Assembly (NCBI GenBank): GCA_029946105.1
Contig: JAQSDW010000016.1
Span: 1-64,000, forward strand
Source: Reyranella sp.
Lineage (GTDB): Bacteria; Pseudomonadota; Alphaproteobacteria; Reyranellales; Reyranellaceae
Direction of reading: 5' to 3'
Length of the DNA stretch: 64,000 nucleotides
The notes under the pieces were generated by a model, which saw only the letters and a program-made list of their open reading frames with translations, was not told the origin of the DNA and ran no database searches. A program made the translations under genes and the position numbers. Below are positions 19,429 to 28,417 of this stretch, in pieces (the first letter of the stretch is position 1; every line of letters starts with the position of its first letter).

Positions 19429-20365
19429 GGATGACCTTCTCGGACAGGATTTTGAGCGCCTCTTCCAGGCTCGGCACCTGGCCGTCGGCCGGCGCGATAT
19501 GGGCATCGACGCTGCGGCGGTGGCTGCGTTCGATCGCTTCGGTCATCAGCGGATCGACGCCGGTCTCGCGCAGGGTCCGAGCCACCAGACCCATCTCCTC
19601 CCAGCGGCGGTGGGCGTGCACGATGTGGGTCTGCACCAGCATGCCGATGAAGCCACTCAACGTCACGGCGTCGGCGTCGCCCAGGCAGCCCATCACCTCG
19701 TCCAGGATGCCCTGGCGTTGCGCCGTCACCAGCGCCTCGACGCCCAGCGCTTCGATGCCCTTGACCAGTACGCTGCGCAGCATTTTCACCGACGAGGCGC
19801 TGCCGGGCTTGGGCCCGAGCAGCTTGGCCTCGAAGCCGCTGGCGTTCATCCACGCCACCGCCGCTTCGGCCTCTGCGCCCGCCACCAGCATCGGTGCCTT
19901 GATACCCTGCTTGAAGAAGCCGCCCATCACGGCGACATCGATGTAGCGTCCACCACCTGTCTCGATCTCGGCGCGATCCTCGTCCGACATCTTGCCGGTG
20001 ATGGTGCAGAGATCGAGGAAGTGCGCCCCCTTCTTCAGGAGCGGCGCCGCGGCGGCGGCGGCGTCGCGCGCAAACTCGCCTTGCACTGCGCAGATCACCA
20101 GATCGGCCTCGCGCAGCGCTTCGGTGTAATGGCCCTCGATCGCGATATCGAGCGCGCGGGCGGTCTTGCCCAGCGCCGTGCCGCGAGCGTCCTTGTCGAG
20201 CGCCGTGTCGATGGCGATCACGCGACGTGGCGCGTTGTCTCCGGGTTTTGGCCCCCCTTCGTCATGACATCCGCGCCAGCCGTCCTCGATGCAGAGGCCA
20301 CGGGCGATGGCCGAGCCCGCTTCACCAAAACCGAGCAACGCGATGACGCGCGGGGAAAATGACAT
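19418..20365 (-). CDS. NAD(P)-binding dehydrogenase (6-phosphogluconate/3-HIBADH-like, DUF1932 type)
   Basis: VIALLGFGEAGSAIARGL Rossmann; FLDLCTITGKMSD; GSASSVKMLRSVLVKGIEAL. Confidence 0.8.
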   Translation of the reverse strand: MSFSPRVIALLGFGEAGSAIARGLCIEDGWRGCHDEGGPKPGDNAPRRVIAIDTALDKDARGTALGKTARALDIAIEGHYTEALREADLVICAVQGEFARDAAAAAAPLLKKGAHFLDLCTITGKMSDEDRAEIETGGGRYIDVAVMGGFFKQGIKAPMLVAGAEAEAAVAWMNASGFEAKLLGPKPGSASSVKMLRSVLVKGIEALGVEALVTAQRQGILDEVMGCLGDADAVTLSGFIGMLVQTHIVHAHRRWEEMGLVARTLRETGVDPLMTEAIERSHRRSVDAHIAPADGQVPSLEEALKILSEKVIRGV

Positions 20366-20382
20366 GTCGTTGTTTCCGGAGG

Positions 20383-21159
20383 TCAGGAGGCGGGCGCTTC
20401 GCCGTCCTTGGTGCTGCGCGCGGCGTGTACGTCGCGCGAGCTGGCGACGCGCAGCTTCGGTCGCACGACGGCGACCGGTTGGTTCTGCGCGCGCTCTGCG
20501 ATGCCGGCATAGAGTTGCTTGCCGGATTCGATCACGCTGACGCCGGCGAAGCGGCCGAGCCATCGTTGGCCGAAGCGCTCGACCGCCGGCGCCATGCGCA
20601 TGGCGAGCCGCGAGCGGGTCGGCGGCATGTAGAGCGCGCGCGTCTGGCGCAGCGGCGCGAACATGTTGGCGCGCAACAACGCCGCGAGTTGGCCAGTGGA
20701 ATAGGGATGGCCCTGGTAGAACGGCGAGCGATCGACCTGGGACCAGAAGCCGGCACGAGTCGGCGCCACCACGATCAGACGGCCGCCATCGGCCATCACG
20801 CGCCAGATCTCGCGCAGCATCGGGCGAAGCTGTTCGGTGCATTCGACGGCGTGGACCAGCAGCACGCGATCGACCGAGCGGTCGGGCAGCGGCAGATCCA
20901 TCTCGTCGACCAGGGTCGCGAGATTGCGTCCTTCGCGCGGCCAGCGGGTGACGCCCTGCGGGGCCGGCATGAAGGCCAGTATGCGTTGGGCTTCCCCGAC
21001 GAACGGCCGCAACAACGGCGTGGCGTAGCCCAGTCCCAGCACGTTCTCGCCGCGAACGCTTGGCCACACTTCGCGCAGCCGGGCACGCAGCAACCGCGCC
21101 GTCGTCTGGCCGAGCGTGCTGCCGTAGAATTCCTCAAGGTCGAGGACGTCGTTCCACAT
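20383..21159 (-). CDS. SAM-dependent methyltransferase
   Basis: VLGLGYATPLLRPF, LPLPDRSVDRVLLVHAVECTEQLRPMLREIWRVMADGGRLIVVAPTRAG. Confidence 0.85.
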   Translation of the reverse strand: MWNDVLDLEEFYGSTLGQTTARLLRARLREVWPSVRGENVLGLGYATPLLRPFVGEAQRILAFMPAPQGVTRWPREGRNLATLVDEMDLPLPDRSVDRVLLVHAVECTEQLRPMLREIWRVMADGGRLIVVAPTRAGFWSQVDRSPFYQGHPYSTGQLAALLRANMFAPLRQTRALYMPPTRSRLAMRMAPAVERFGQRWLGRFAGVSVIESGKQLYAGIAERAQNQPVAVVRPKLRVASSRDVHAARSTKDGEAPAS

Positions 21160-21254
21160 GCGCCGATCCTAGCAGAAAGCGGACCCGGAGGACCACCCGA
21201 GGACCAGGGGGAGGCCATGGCTTGCGCAGGCCAGCTCTGCTAGCGTTGCGCATC

Positions 21255-22031
21255 ATGAGCACAACACTAGACATCGTCCGAATCCCGGTCCTGAGCGACA
21301 ATTACGTGTGGTTGATGCGCGAGCCCCAGAGCGGCGCCGTGGCCGTCGTCGACCCGGCGGTGGCCGGGCCGATCCTGGCCGAGGCGGAAAAGCGCCGCTG
21401 GAAGATCACGCATATCCTCAATACCCATCACCATGGTGATCATGTCGGCGGCAATCTCGAGATCAAGAAGGCCACGGGCTGCACCATCGTCGGGCCGCGG
21501 CGCGACCGGGCACGCATCCCCGGCATCGACGTCGAGGTCGATGATGGCGACCGCTATCGCTTCGGCGAGGCCGAGGCGGAGGTCTTCTTCATCCCGGGTC
21601 ACACATCGGGCCACATCGCCTATGCCTTTCGCGACCAGCACGCGCTGTTCTGCGGCGACACGATCTTCGCGCTGGGCTGCGGCAGGATGTTCGAGGGCAC
21701 GCCGCAGCAGTTCTGGACGTCGCTCAGCCGCCTGCGCGCGCTTCCCGACGACATGCGGGTCTATTGCGCCCACGAATACACCCAGTCGAACGCCCGCTTT
21801 GCCATCACCATCGAGACCGGCAACAAGCAGCTCATGGCGCGCTCGGCCTCGATCGACGCCGCCCGCGCACGCGGCGAGGCCACCGTGCCGTCGCTGCTCG
21901 GTGAGGAGAAAGCCACCAACCCCTTCCTGCGGGCCGACGTGCCGGCCGTGCAGGCCGCGGTCGGTCTTGCCGGCGGCGATCCCGTGGCGGTGTTCGCCGA
22001 GGTCCGCCACCGCAAGGACGTGTTCCGCTAG
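21255..22031 (+). CDS. gloB: Hydroxyacylglutathione hydrolase (glyoxalase II)
   Basis: HILNTHHHGDHVGGN, FIPGHTSGHIAYAF, CGDTIFALGCGRMFEGT, YCAHEYT. Confidence 0.95.
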   Translation: MSTTLDIVRIPVLSDNYVWLMREPQSGAVAVVDPAVAGPILAEAEKRRWKITHILNTHHHGDHVGGNLEIKKATGCTIVGPRRDRARIPGIDVEVDDGDRYRFGEAEAEVFFIPGHTSGHIAYAFRDQHALFCGDTIFALGCGRMFEGTPQQFWTSLSRLRALPDDMRVYCAHEYTQSNARFAITIETGNKQLMARSASIDAARARGEATVPSLLGEEKATNPFLRADVPAVQAAVGLAGGDPVAVFAEVRHRKDVFR

Positions 22032-22168
22032 TCCTGTCGGCGTTCAGGCTCTACCGGACCGCGCGCGTCCCGCGCGCTCATGAGCGAGCTGAAAGCCCGC
22101 GGCCCGGAAATGTACGACAAGTATCCCGAGCGACCTGCCGCAAGAGTCCTTGGCCTTCTTGCCCTGAA

Positions 22169-22189
22169 TGTATATGATGGTAATATACA
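22169..22189. promoter_or_regulatory. Probable BrnA operator (inverted repeat)
   Basis: Perfect inverted repeat TGTATAT-gatggta-ATATACA ending 3 nt before the brnT ATG. Confidence 0.65.
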
Positions 22190-22192
22190 CAG

Positions 22193-22495
22193 ATGCTTGA
22201 CCCGTCGCGGATCGAAGGCTTCGATTGGGATGAAGGCAATAGCCGCAAGAGCGTCGAAAAGCACGATGTCGGCCAGGGCGAAGCCGAGCAGATCTTCTTC
22301 AACGATCCGCTCCTGGTCGTCGAGGATGCGAAGCACAGCGTTCACGAGCCGAGGCTGCAGGCGCTGGGCCGCACCGACGTCGGGCGGTTGCTCCACGTCA
22401 CTTTCACGCTACGCGGCGAGGGCAGGCTGATCAGGGCAATTTCCGCACGGACGATGCATCGCAAGGAACGTGTGCGCTATGAGCAAGAATCCTAA
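22193..22495 (+). CDS. brnT: BrnT family toxin
   Basis: GFDWDEGNSRKSVEKHDV...AEQIFFNDPLLVVEDAKHS...GRLLHVTFTLRGEGRLIRAISARTMHRKERVRYEQ. Confidence 0.88.
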   Translation: MLDPSRIEGFDWDEGNSRKSVEKHDVGQGEAEQIFFNDPLLVVEDAKHSVHEPRLQALGRTDVGRLLHVTFTLRGEGRLIRAISARTMHRKERVRYEQES

Positions 22496-22745
22496 GTCCA
22501 TTCCGAAATTCCGCAGCGAGGCTGAGGAGCGCCGCTTCTGGGAGACACACGACTCCAGCGACCGTGTCGATTGGAGCAAGGCGGAGCGTGTGCGCCTGCC
22601 GAACCTCAAACCATCGACGACGTCGATTTCCCTGCGTCTGCCGGTGACGCTTCTCGACCAGATCAAGATAGCCGCCAACAAGCGCGATGTTCCCTATCAA
22701 TCCTTGATCAAGACCTGGCTTGCCGAAAAGACGGTGAATGGGTGA
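22479..22745 (+). CDS. brnA: BrnA family antitoxin (CopG/RHH)
   Basis: FRSEAEERRFWETHDSSDRVDWSKAERVRLPNLKPSTTSISLRLPVTLLDQIKIAANKRDVPYQSLIKTWL; overlaps brnT. Confidence 0.85.
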   Translation: MSKNPKSIPKFRSEAEERRFWETHDSSDRVDWSKAERVRLPNLKPSTTSISLRLPVTLLDQIKIAANKRDVPYQSLIKTWLAEKTVNG

Positions 22746-22799
22746 GAGGTAGCGGCATCGGTGGCTAGTGGCTGGACCTCTAAGTGGCCTCGGCCTTGG

Positions 22800-22844
22800 G
22801 CGGTGTTCGCCGAGGCCTGCTACCGCAAGGACGTGTTTCGCTAG
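22800..22844 (+). repeat. 45-nt partial duplication of the gloB 3' end
   Basis: gcggtgttcgccgaggcctgctaccgcaaggacgtgtttcgctag vs 21987-22031 gcggtgttcgccgaggtccgccaccgcaaggacgtgttccgctag: 41/45 identical, same stop. Confidence 0.85.
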
Positions 22845-22959
22845 AGATGAACGACTGAAGTTTCGGCAAGGGACTTTGCGAGAGGTCAGACAGGCGATCT
22901 CAGCGCTTCTGGTATTGCCGCCGCTGCTGGTTCGCACCGTCTGTCGCCCGGGTCCGCTG

Positions 22960-23474
22960 CGATAGAGAAGTAGCCGGCTTGCCGTCCGCGGCACGGCGCA
23001 CTCCACATAGCCGTAGAATCGCGCCATACCCTCCCTGGCGGCAAGGCGCTCGTAGTTGCATTGCGCGTCGGTGAAGGCCTGCCACGTCTCATGCGCCGCC
23101 ATGAAGCCCGGAAGGACCGGATCGGTGTGCATTGCAGCGTTCTTGTTGTTCTCGTCGTCCTCAGCGATCGCCGCGACCAATGCGCCATAAGCCTGCTTCA
23201 ACAGCCGTTGCCAGACCTCTAGTTCCGCGCCTGCACAGAACATCGTCGCGACCGCTCAATGGACTTCCTGGCTCTTCTTGCAGCTTTCGAGGTCCAGGAA
23301 AATGCATCTGCGTGCGGAGGTGTCATGGTCATGCTGGCTCTCGACCGATTTGATGCATGCGACGATCTTGGCTTCATCGACGTGGATCTGCTTGTCCTGG
23401 CCCAGCGCGACGTGCGGCAGTGCGAGAAGCAGCAAGGCCACGCAACCGAAATGGCGTAGCGACCGATGGCGCAA
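22960..23474 (-). pseudogene. LprI/DUF1311-like secreted protein with in-frame TGA (nonsense-disrupted)
   Basis: Signal peptide MRHRSLRHFGCVALLLLALPHVALG; same-frame TGA at 23256-23258 (..KKSQEVH*AVATMFCAGAELEVWQRLLKQAYGALVA..) then LprI-like region; left boundary approximate. Confidence 0.6.
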
Positions 23475-23501
23475 GCTTCCTCCGACAATATCGATGGCGC
23501 G

Positions 23502-23993
23502 CTAGCTTACCCGCACACCGTTGAGGGCCGCCATCTCGTCGTCGCCGGGCGGCTGCCAGATCGTCTCGATGAAATCGAACATCGGCCGGGTGACCGTGAG
23601 ACGGAATGTCTCGCCCTTTTCATCGTTGCGCCCTTCGATCCGTCGCCAGCGTTCCGCCGCGTCGATGTCGAGGAAATGCAGGTGCACCGCCAACCCGGCC
23701 GCCAGGGCGGGCGCGGCTACGCGCTGGCGCTGATCGGCGCGCTGCAGGCCAAGATCGAGCACCGAGGGAACGCCGAGCTGCCCGAGCTGAAGGGCGGTGG
23801 CGACGATCTGGCGTTCGCAGCGCGTCGCGCGTTCGTCGATCCATTGCCAGTCGGGGCGCTCGGGCCTGTCGGGGCGGAACAGAGTGACCATCCAGTCGTC
23901 GATCGACAGGTGCAAGGCAGCGAACTGCCGGGCGAGTTTTCCGGCATAGGTGGTCTTGCCGGCGCCGGTCGAACCGCAAACGAGATGGATCAT
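23502..23993 (-). CDS. P-loop ATP-binding (zeta-toxin/kinase-like) protein
   Basis: MIHLVCGSTGAGKTTYAGKLA Walker A; DDWM; short kinase-like architecture. Confidence 0.75.
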   Translation of the reverse strand: MIHLVCGSTGAGKTTYAGKLARQFAALHLSIDDWMVTLFRPDRPERPDWQWIDERATRCERQIVATALQLGQLGVPSVLDLGLQRADQRQRVAAPALAAGLAVHLHFLDIDAAERWRRIEGRNDEKGETFRLTVTRPMFDFIETIWQPPGDDEMAALNGVRVS

Positions 23994-24010
23994 CGGGTTG
24001 CTCCTCGGGA

Positions 24011-24457
24011 TCAGCCGAGGTCGCTGGGCTGACCTGACGTCAGTCGACCCAGCAACTCGGCAAGCGTGGCGATGTCGTCACTGGTCCAGCGGTCGCGGAA
24101 GATATCGGTGGCCATGACTTCGAGCGACGCCCGCGCATTGGCCACGAGTTCCTGGCCAGCCTCGGTGAGGACGACGTAGGCTAGGCGAGCGTCGCGCGGA
24201 TCGGCCTCGCGGCTCACCACGCCCAGCTTTTCGAGGGGTGCGGCCATGCGCGTCACTGTCGACGGGCTGACATAGAGCCGCTTCGCGAGGTCGATCCGGC
24301 TCAGACGCCGCCGCGGCGCCCGTTCCAGGTGCATCAGAAGCAGAACTTCCTTCAGGGCGAGGCCGTGCAGAGAGCCGAGGCCGTTTGAAAAGCGCTCTTC
24401 GAGGCGGGCGTTGGCGCCCAGCAGACGCAGGACGGCGGAGAAGGAGGAAGTGATCAT
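24011..24457 (-). CDS. MarR family transcriptional regulator
   Basis: LSRIDLAKRLYVSPSTVTRMAAPLEKLGVVSREADPRDARLAYVVLTEAGQEL. Confidence 0.9.
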   Translation of the reverse strand: MITSSFSAVLRLLGANARLEERFSNGLGSLHGLALKEVLLLMHLERAPRRRLSRIDLAKRLYVSPSTVTRMAAPLEKLGVVSREADPRDARLAYVVLTEAGQELVANARASLEVMATDIFRDRWTSDDIATLAELLGRLTSGQPSDLG

Positions 24458-24590
24458 GGGGGCGACATAGGCCTATATATTTCCATACGCAAGTAATATG
24501 GAAGTACATTGAACGCTTATGAAATTTGCAGCTTCAGCCGATTCGGGGTAGTATTTTCCCTATTGTGGGGATGATCGCCCCCAATCCCGA

Positions 24591-24622
24591 CGCCCGCCGG
24601 AAGCCTCCGGCGGGCGTTTTTC
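24591..24622 (+). terminator. Intrinsic terminator in MarR/HTH intergenic region (orphan)
   Basis: CGCCCGCCGG-aagcct-CCGGCGGGCG-TTTTTCTTT, 10-bp perfect stem, no annotated ORF upstream on this strand. Confidence 0.85.
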
Positions 24623-24643
24623 TTTGTCCGAAGGGCTTCTGAA

Positions 24644-25027
24644 ATGACTTCTCCAATGGCCAGGATCGTCCGCCCCTGGCGACCACAGGGCCGCTTTTTG
24701 CGCGAACTTGCGCGCAGCGCCTCGGTCTTCGCTGCCTGCCGCACCGCAGGCCTCGCCCGCCGCACCGTCTATCGCTGGCGTCACGCCCGGATCGCGGGCC
24801 GTGTTCTGGTGCCGGACAGTCGCGTGCTGTGGAGGCTGCTGCAGTCGGTGCAGGCGGAAACCTACGGCCCGCGTGCGGCCGAGGTGCAGGCGGCACACGA
24901 CCGCGAAAGCGAACGCCAAGCAGAATTCCGACGAAGGTTGGACGCGGCGGACAGGCGGGTGGCGGTCTACGAAGCGGAGCTTCGCGCCCGGGCGACGCGG
25001 ACGAACACCGACGCGGGCGAACACTGA
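24644..25027 (+). CDS. Small HTH-containing hypothetical protein
   Basis: FAACRTAGLARRTVYRWRHA resembles HTH; 127 aa with coiled-coil-like C-terminus; no family recognised. Confidence 0.5.
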   Translation: MTSPMARIVRPWRPQGRFLRELARSASVFAACRTAGLARRTVYRWRHARIAGRVLVPDSRVLWRLLQSVQAETYGPRAAEVQAAHDRESERQAEFRRRLDAADRRVAVYEAELRARATRTNTDAGEH

Positions 25028-25151
25028 TGACGCGAAGTGACGAGCCGCGGCGGCACGGTTCATCAGGGGGCGATCCGGGCGTGGGTTCAAGGACTTGGTG
25101 GCGATTTGTGGCACAGTCGGCCGAACACCTCGTGGCACAACGAGCTGTGCC

Positions 25152-25172
25152 AAAAAAGCCTCCCGGGAGGCC
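25152..25172 (-). terminator. Intrinsic terminator of the MFS gene
   Basis: Minus strand GCCTCCCGGGAGGC palindrome followed by TTTTTT, immediately after the stop at 25173. Confidence 0.8.
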
Positions 25173-26312
25173 TCAGCGGCGAACCAGGCAGAAATAGCCG
25201 GCGAGGCCCAGCGCGGCGGCGAGTGCTGCGTAAAGCGGCCCCTGCGCCACGTTGAGGAACAGCCAGGGCGCGCTGAGCGGCCCGACGGCGGCGCCGAAAT
25301 CGCGCCAGGTCGAATAGCTCGCCTGGGAAGCGAGTATCCCGCCCCCTCTGTTCCCTGTGCCGCGCTCGATCACCAGCACGGGGATCAGGGTGTTGAACAT
25401 GCCACGGCTCATCACGACCAGCAGCGCGCCGGTGACGTCGCGGCCGAGCGCAATCAGCACGAAGCCGCCGACCAGCAGGGTGCCGTTGACGATCGCGATG
25501 CGGCGCGCGCCGAAGCGGTCGCCGATCCAGCCGCCCAGCGGTCCCGTCGTGATCTCGACCAGCCAGCGCAGCGCCAGCAGCGCCGCGGTCGCCATGACGG
25601 CGGCGACCGAGGTGATCGAGTCCTTCAACAGGAAGGCGAGCGTGAGCAGGAACACGCCGTCGCCCGAGAAGCCCATCACGAAGCCCCAGACTTCGAGGCG
25701 GTGCGGGAGGGGCAGGCGGAAGCCCTTGCCATGTGCCACGGGTTCACGCGGCAGGCGTGGCAGCATCAGCGCGGCGGCCAGCGAGACCAGGGTGAGGGCG
25801 CCGAAGATCACGAAGACCGAACGCGGCCCGACCTGCAGGACGATCCAGGCGCCACCCACCAGCGATATCGCCTGCACCAAGCCGATGGCGGCGCGGCTCG
25901 TGCCCACGCGCTTGCCGGCATTCGCGCGATCGCTGACGGCGTAGGCCAGTGTCGCAAGATTGAGTGAGGCGAATGAAATGCCCCAGAGGATCCGGGCGGC
26001 GACCTGGACGGCGGAACTCTCGCCCAGGCCGTAGAGCGTCGTGGAAACAGCCGAACCGACCGCCGCCGCCACCATCAATCTGTGCGGCCCGACGCGCTCG
26101 CCGATCGCGGCCACGCCTGAGTTGGCGAACAGACGGATCCAGCGGTTGAGCGACAGCAGGACGCCCACCATGGCGAGGCTAAGACCGAAGTCCTCGTGGT
26201 AGAGCGGCAACACGGCATAGAGCAGCGTGTCGCCGATCATGGCGACGGCAATGACAAGTCCCGGCAATGCCATGCCTGTCGGCGCGGCGCCGGGAGGCTC
26301 CGGATTGCTCAC
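25173..26312 (-). CDS. MFS transporter
   Basis: ~12 hydrophobic segments; GWIGDRFGARRIAIV, LALRWLVEITTGPLGGWIGD; GTG start inferred. Confidence 0.85.
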   Translation of the reverse strand: MSNPEPPGAAPTGMALPGLVIAVAMIGDTLLYAVLPLYHEDFGLSLAMVGVLLSLNRWIRLFANSGVAAIGERVGPHRLMVAAAVGSAVSTTLYGLGESSAVQVAARILWGISFASLNLATLAYAVSDRANAGKRVGTSRAAIGLVQAISLVGGAWIVLQVGPRSVFVIFGALTLVSLAAALMLPRLPREPVAHGKGFRLPLPHRLEVWGFVMGFSGDGVFLLTLAFLLKDSITSVAAVMATAALLALRWLVEITTGPLGGWIGDRFGARRIAIVNGTLLVGGFVLIALGRDVTGALLVVMSRGMFNTLIPVLVIERGTGNRGGGILASQASYSTWRDFGAAVGPLSAPWLFLNVAQGPLYAALAAALGLAGYFCLVRR

Positions 26313-26325
26313 TCGAGGTCGGTCA

Positions 26326-27291
26326 TCAGGCGCGCAACACCAATGCCTCGCGCAGCGCCGCGGCGCAGATCGCCGTCCCGCGTCGCGCACCGTGCAGCAG
26401 CATCGGCGCGCTCAGGAAGCCGTGCAGCATGCCGCCGAACTCCACCAGGTCGGCCAGCGTGCCTTCCTGCTGCAGGCGCCAGGCATAGGCGCGGCCCTCG
26501 TCGCGCAACGGATCGTAGCCGGCGGTGATCACCAAAGCGGGCGCCAAGCCGGCGAGCGAGGCGGCGCGCAGCGGCGAGACGCGCCAGTCGCCGCGGCTCG
26601 CCTGGTCGGGCGCATAGTGATCGAAGAACCATTCCATGGTTTCGGCGTTGAGCCCGTAGCCGTCGTAGAAGCGGCGATAGGACTCGGTCCGCGCCACCGC
26701 GTCGGTGACCGGATAGGCGAGAAGCTGCAGGCGCAGGCGTGGCCCGTCGTTGTCGCGGGCCCAGATCGCAACCGATGCGGCGAGATTGCCGCCGGCGCTG
26801 TCGCCGCCGACGGCCAGCCGGTTGGCGTCGATACCGACCGACGCACCGTTGGCCACGACCCACTGCAGGCCAGCCACGACATCGTCGAAGGCGCCCGGGA
26901 AGCGGGCTTCAGGCGCCAGCCGATAGTCGACCGCGCAGACGGCGATTCCGGCTTCGATGGCAAGCTGGGCGCAGAGCACGTCGTGGCTTTCCAGGTTGCC
27001 GAACACCCACCCGCCACCATGGGCGTACAGCAGCGCCGGCAACATCGCATCGGACGCCGCCGCGGCGGGCCGATAGAGGCGGATCGGAATCGCGCCGCCC
27101 TGGTTGGTGGGGTCGGGTCCGGGAATCGTCCGGTCGGTCACCGTCACGCCGGCGGGGCGTGGGCCCTGGGCGGGCGGGCGGAGCGACAGATACTGCTCGC
27201 GCGCGGCCTGCGGGCTCAGCTTGTGCCACGCGGGACGGTTGGCCGCCGCGGCCAGGTCGAGCAGCCGCTGGGATTCCGGATCGAGCGCCAT
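26326..27291 (-). CDS. Alpha/beta hydrolase, HSL/esterase family IV
   Basis: YAHGGGWVFGN (HGGGW), GGDSAGGNLAAS, HGFLSAPML. Confidence 0.9.
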   Translation of the reverse strand: MALDPESQRLLDLAAAANRPAWHKLSPQAAREQYLSLRPPAQGPRPAGVTVTDRTIPGPDPTNQGGAIPIRLYRPAAAASDAMLPALLYAHGGGWVFGNLESHDVLCAQLAIEAGIAVCAVDYRLAPEARFPGAFDDVVAGLQWVVANGASVGIDANRLAVGGDSAGGNLAASVAIWARDNDGPRLRLQLLAYPVTDAVARTESYRRFYDGYGLNAETMEWFFDHYAPDQASRGDWRVSPLRAASLAGLAPALVITAGYDPLRDEGRAYAWRLQQEGTLADLVEFGGMLHGFLSAPMLLHGARRGTAICAAALREALVLRA

Positions 27292-27376
27292 TCCACCAAC
27301 TCCATTGGACGAAGAAACACGTCACTCTAGCAGGCCACGCCCCTGTTTCGTCACGAGGCGAATGGTAAGGTCGGCC

Positions 27377-28408
27377 ATGACATTCGATCCGGATCACGGT
27401 GGCGCACCCGTATCGGCGCCCTCCTGGGGGCGTCGTGCATGGGATCGCGTGCGGGCCTTTCGCCCATTTGCCGCTAAGACCGCTACACCGCGGGGCCGGC
27501 GTACGGCCTGGGGCTGGGCGTGGCGCGCCGCCGTGGTGGTGGTCATTCTCTACTATCCGGTGGGCGCGTTCGTCACCGAGGACATCGACGACGATTCGCA
27601 GTTCGCACCGCGCAACGTGACGCCAGGCGAAAGCCGGGCAGTGGCCGTCGCCGCCGAACTGGTCGATCGCGAGGTCAATGTCCACACCTGGACGCCGATG
27701 CAGCCCTTCTTTATGCCGTCCGGGCTGCTCGACAACATGCCGAACTTCCAGCGCGGCGTCATGGCCGCGCTCGGCCGCTTCAGCACCGAGTTGATGGACC
27801 AGCTCGGCCGCACCCGCGGCTCGAGCCAAACCGACCGCGACCTCGAGCAGGCGCGCGGATTCCTGAACGAACAGCCCAACATCTGGGTCTGGCAGCCCAG
27901 CGTGTCGCTGATGCCGTCGGCCACGTCGGCGCAGAAGTACCGCGCCGGCCGCGAGAAGCTGCTGGCCTACAACAAGCGGCTGGCTTCCGGCCAGGCGATA
28001 TTCGAGCGCCGGGCCGACAACCTCCAGGCGCTGCTCGATCGCATCTCCAATGACGAAGGCTCCGATTCGGGCGTCATCGACCAGCACATCATCGAGAAGT
28101 CGGGCGATCTGTTCGATTCGCGATGCGACGACATCTTCTATTTCAACAAGGGCCGGCTCTACGCCAACTACCTGCTGCTGCGCGAATTGGGCGTCGACTT
28201 CGAGAACATCATTCGTGAAAAGGGGCTGACGAATGCCTGGAACGGCACGGTGGAGACGTTCCGCCTCGCTGCCGAACTCCAGCCCTGGGTCGTGTGGAAC
28301 GGCTATCTCGACGGGTTTCTCATTCCCAATCACCTGGCCGCGCAAGGCTTCTACCTGCTGCGGGCGCGCACCCAGCTGCGCGAAATCAGCAACATCCTGC
28401 TGAAGTAG
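27377..28408 (+). CDS. DUF2333 family protein
   Basis: Single TM then conserved NVHTWTPMQPFFMPSGLLDNMPNFQRGVMAALGRFSTELMDQLGRTRGSS. Confidence 0.8.
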   Translation: MTFDPDHGGAPVSAPSWGRRAWDRVRAFRPFAAKTATPRGRRTAWGWAWRAAVVVVILYYPVGAFVTEDIDDDSQFAPRNVTPGESRAVAVAAELVDREVNVHTWTPMQPFFMPSGLLDNMPNFQRGVMAALGRFSTELMDQLGRTRGSSQTDRDLEQARGFLNEQPNIWVWQPSVSLMPSATSAQKYRAGREKLLAYNKRLASGQAIFERRADNLQALLDRISNDEGSDSGVIDQHIIEKSGDLFDSRCDDIFYFNKGRLYANYLLLRELGVDFENIIREKGLTNAWNGTVETFRLAAELQPWVVWNGYLDGFLIPNHLAAQGFYLLRARTQLREISNILLK

Positions 28409-28417
28409 GCCGGTGCC

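Noticed and set aside
23256-23258. TGA in the LprI-like gene as another Sec codon
   Set aside because: Context H-*-A-V is not a redox motif; the gene lies in a decayed region, so a nonsense mutation is more likely.
25133-25152. TGGCACA-acgagc-TGTGCCA as a sigma54 promoter
   Set aside because: The -24-like TGGCAC is present but no -12 TTGC at the right spacing; it is an inverted repeat abutting a terminator.
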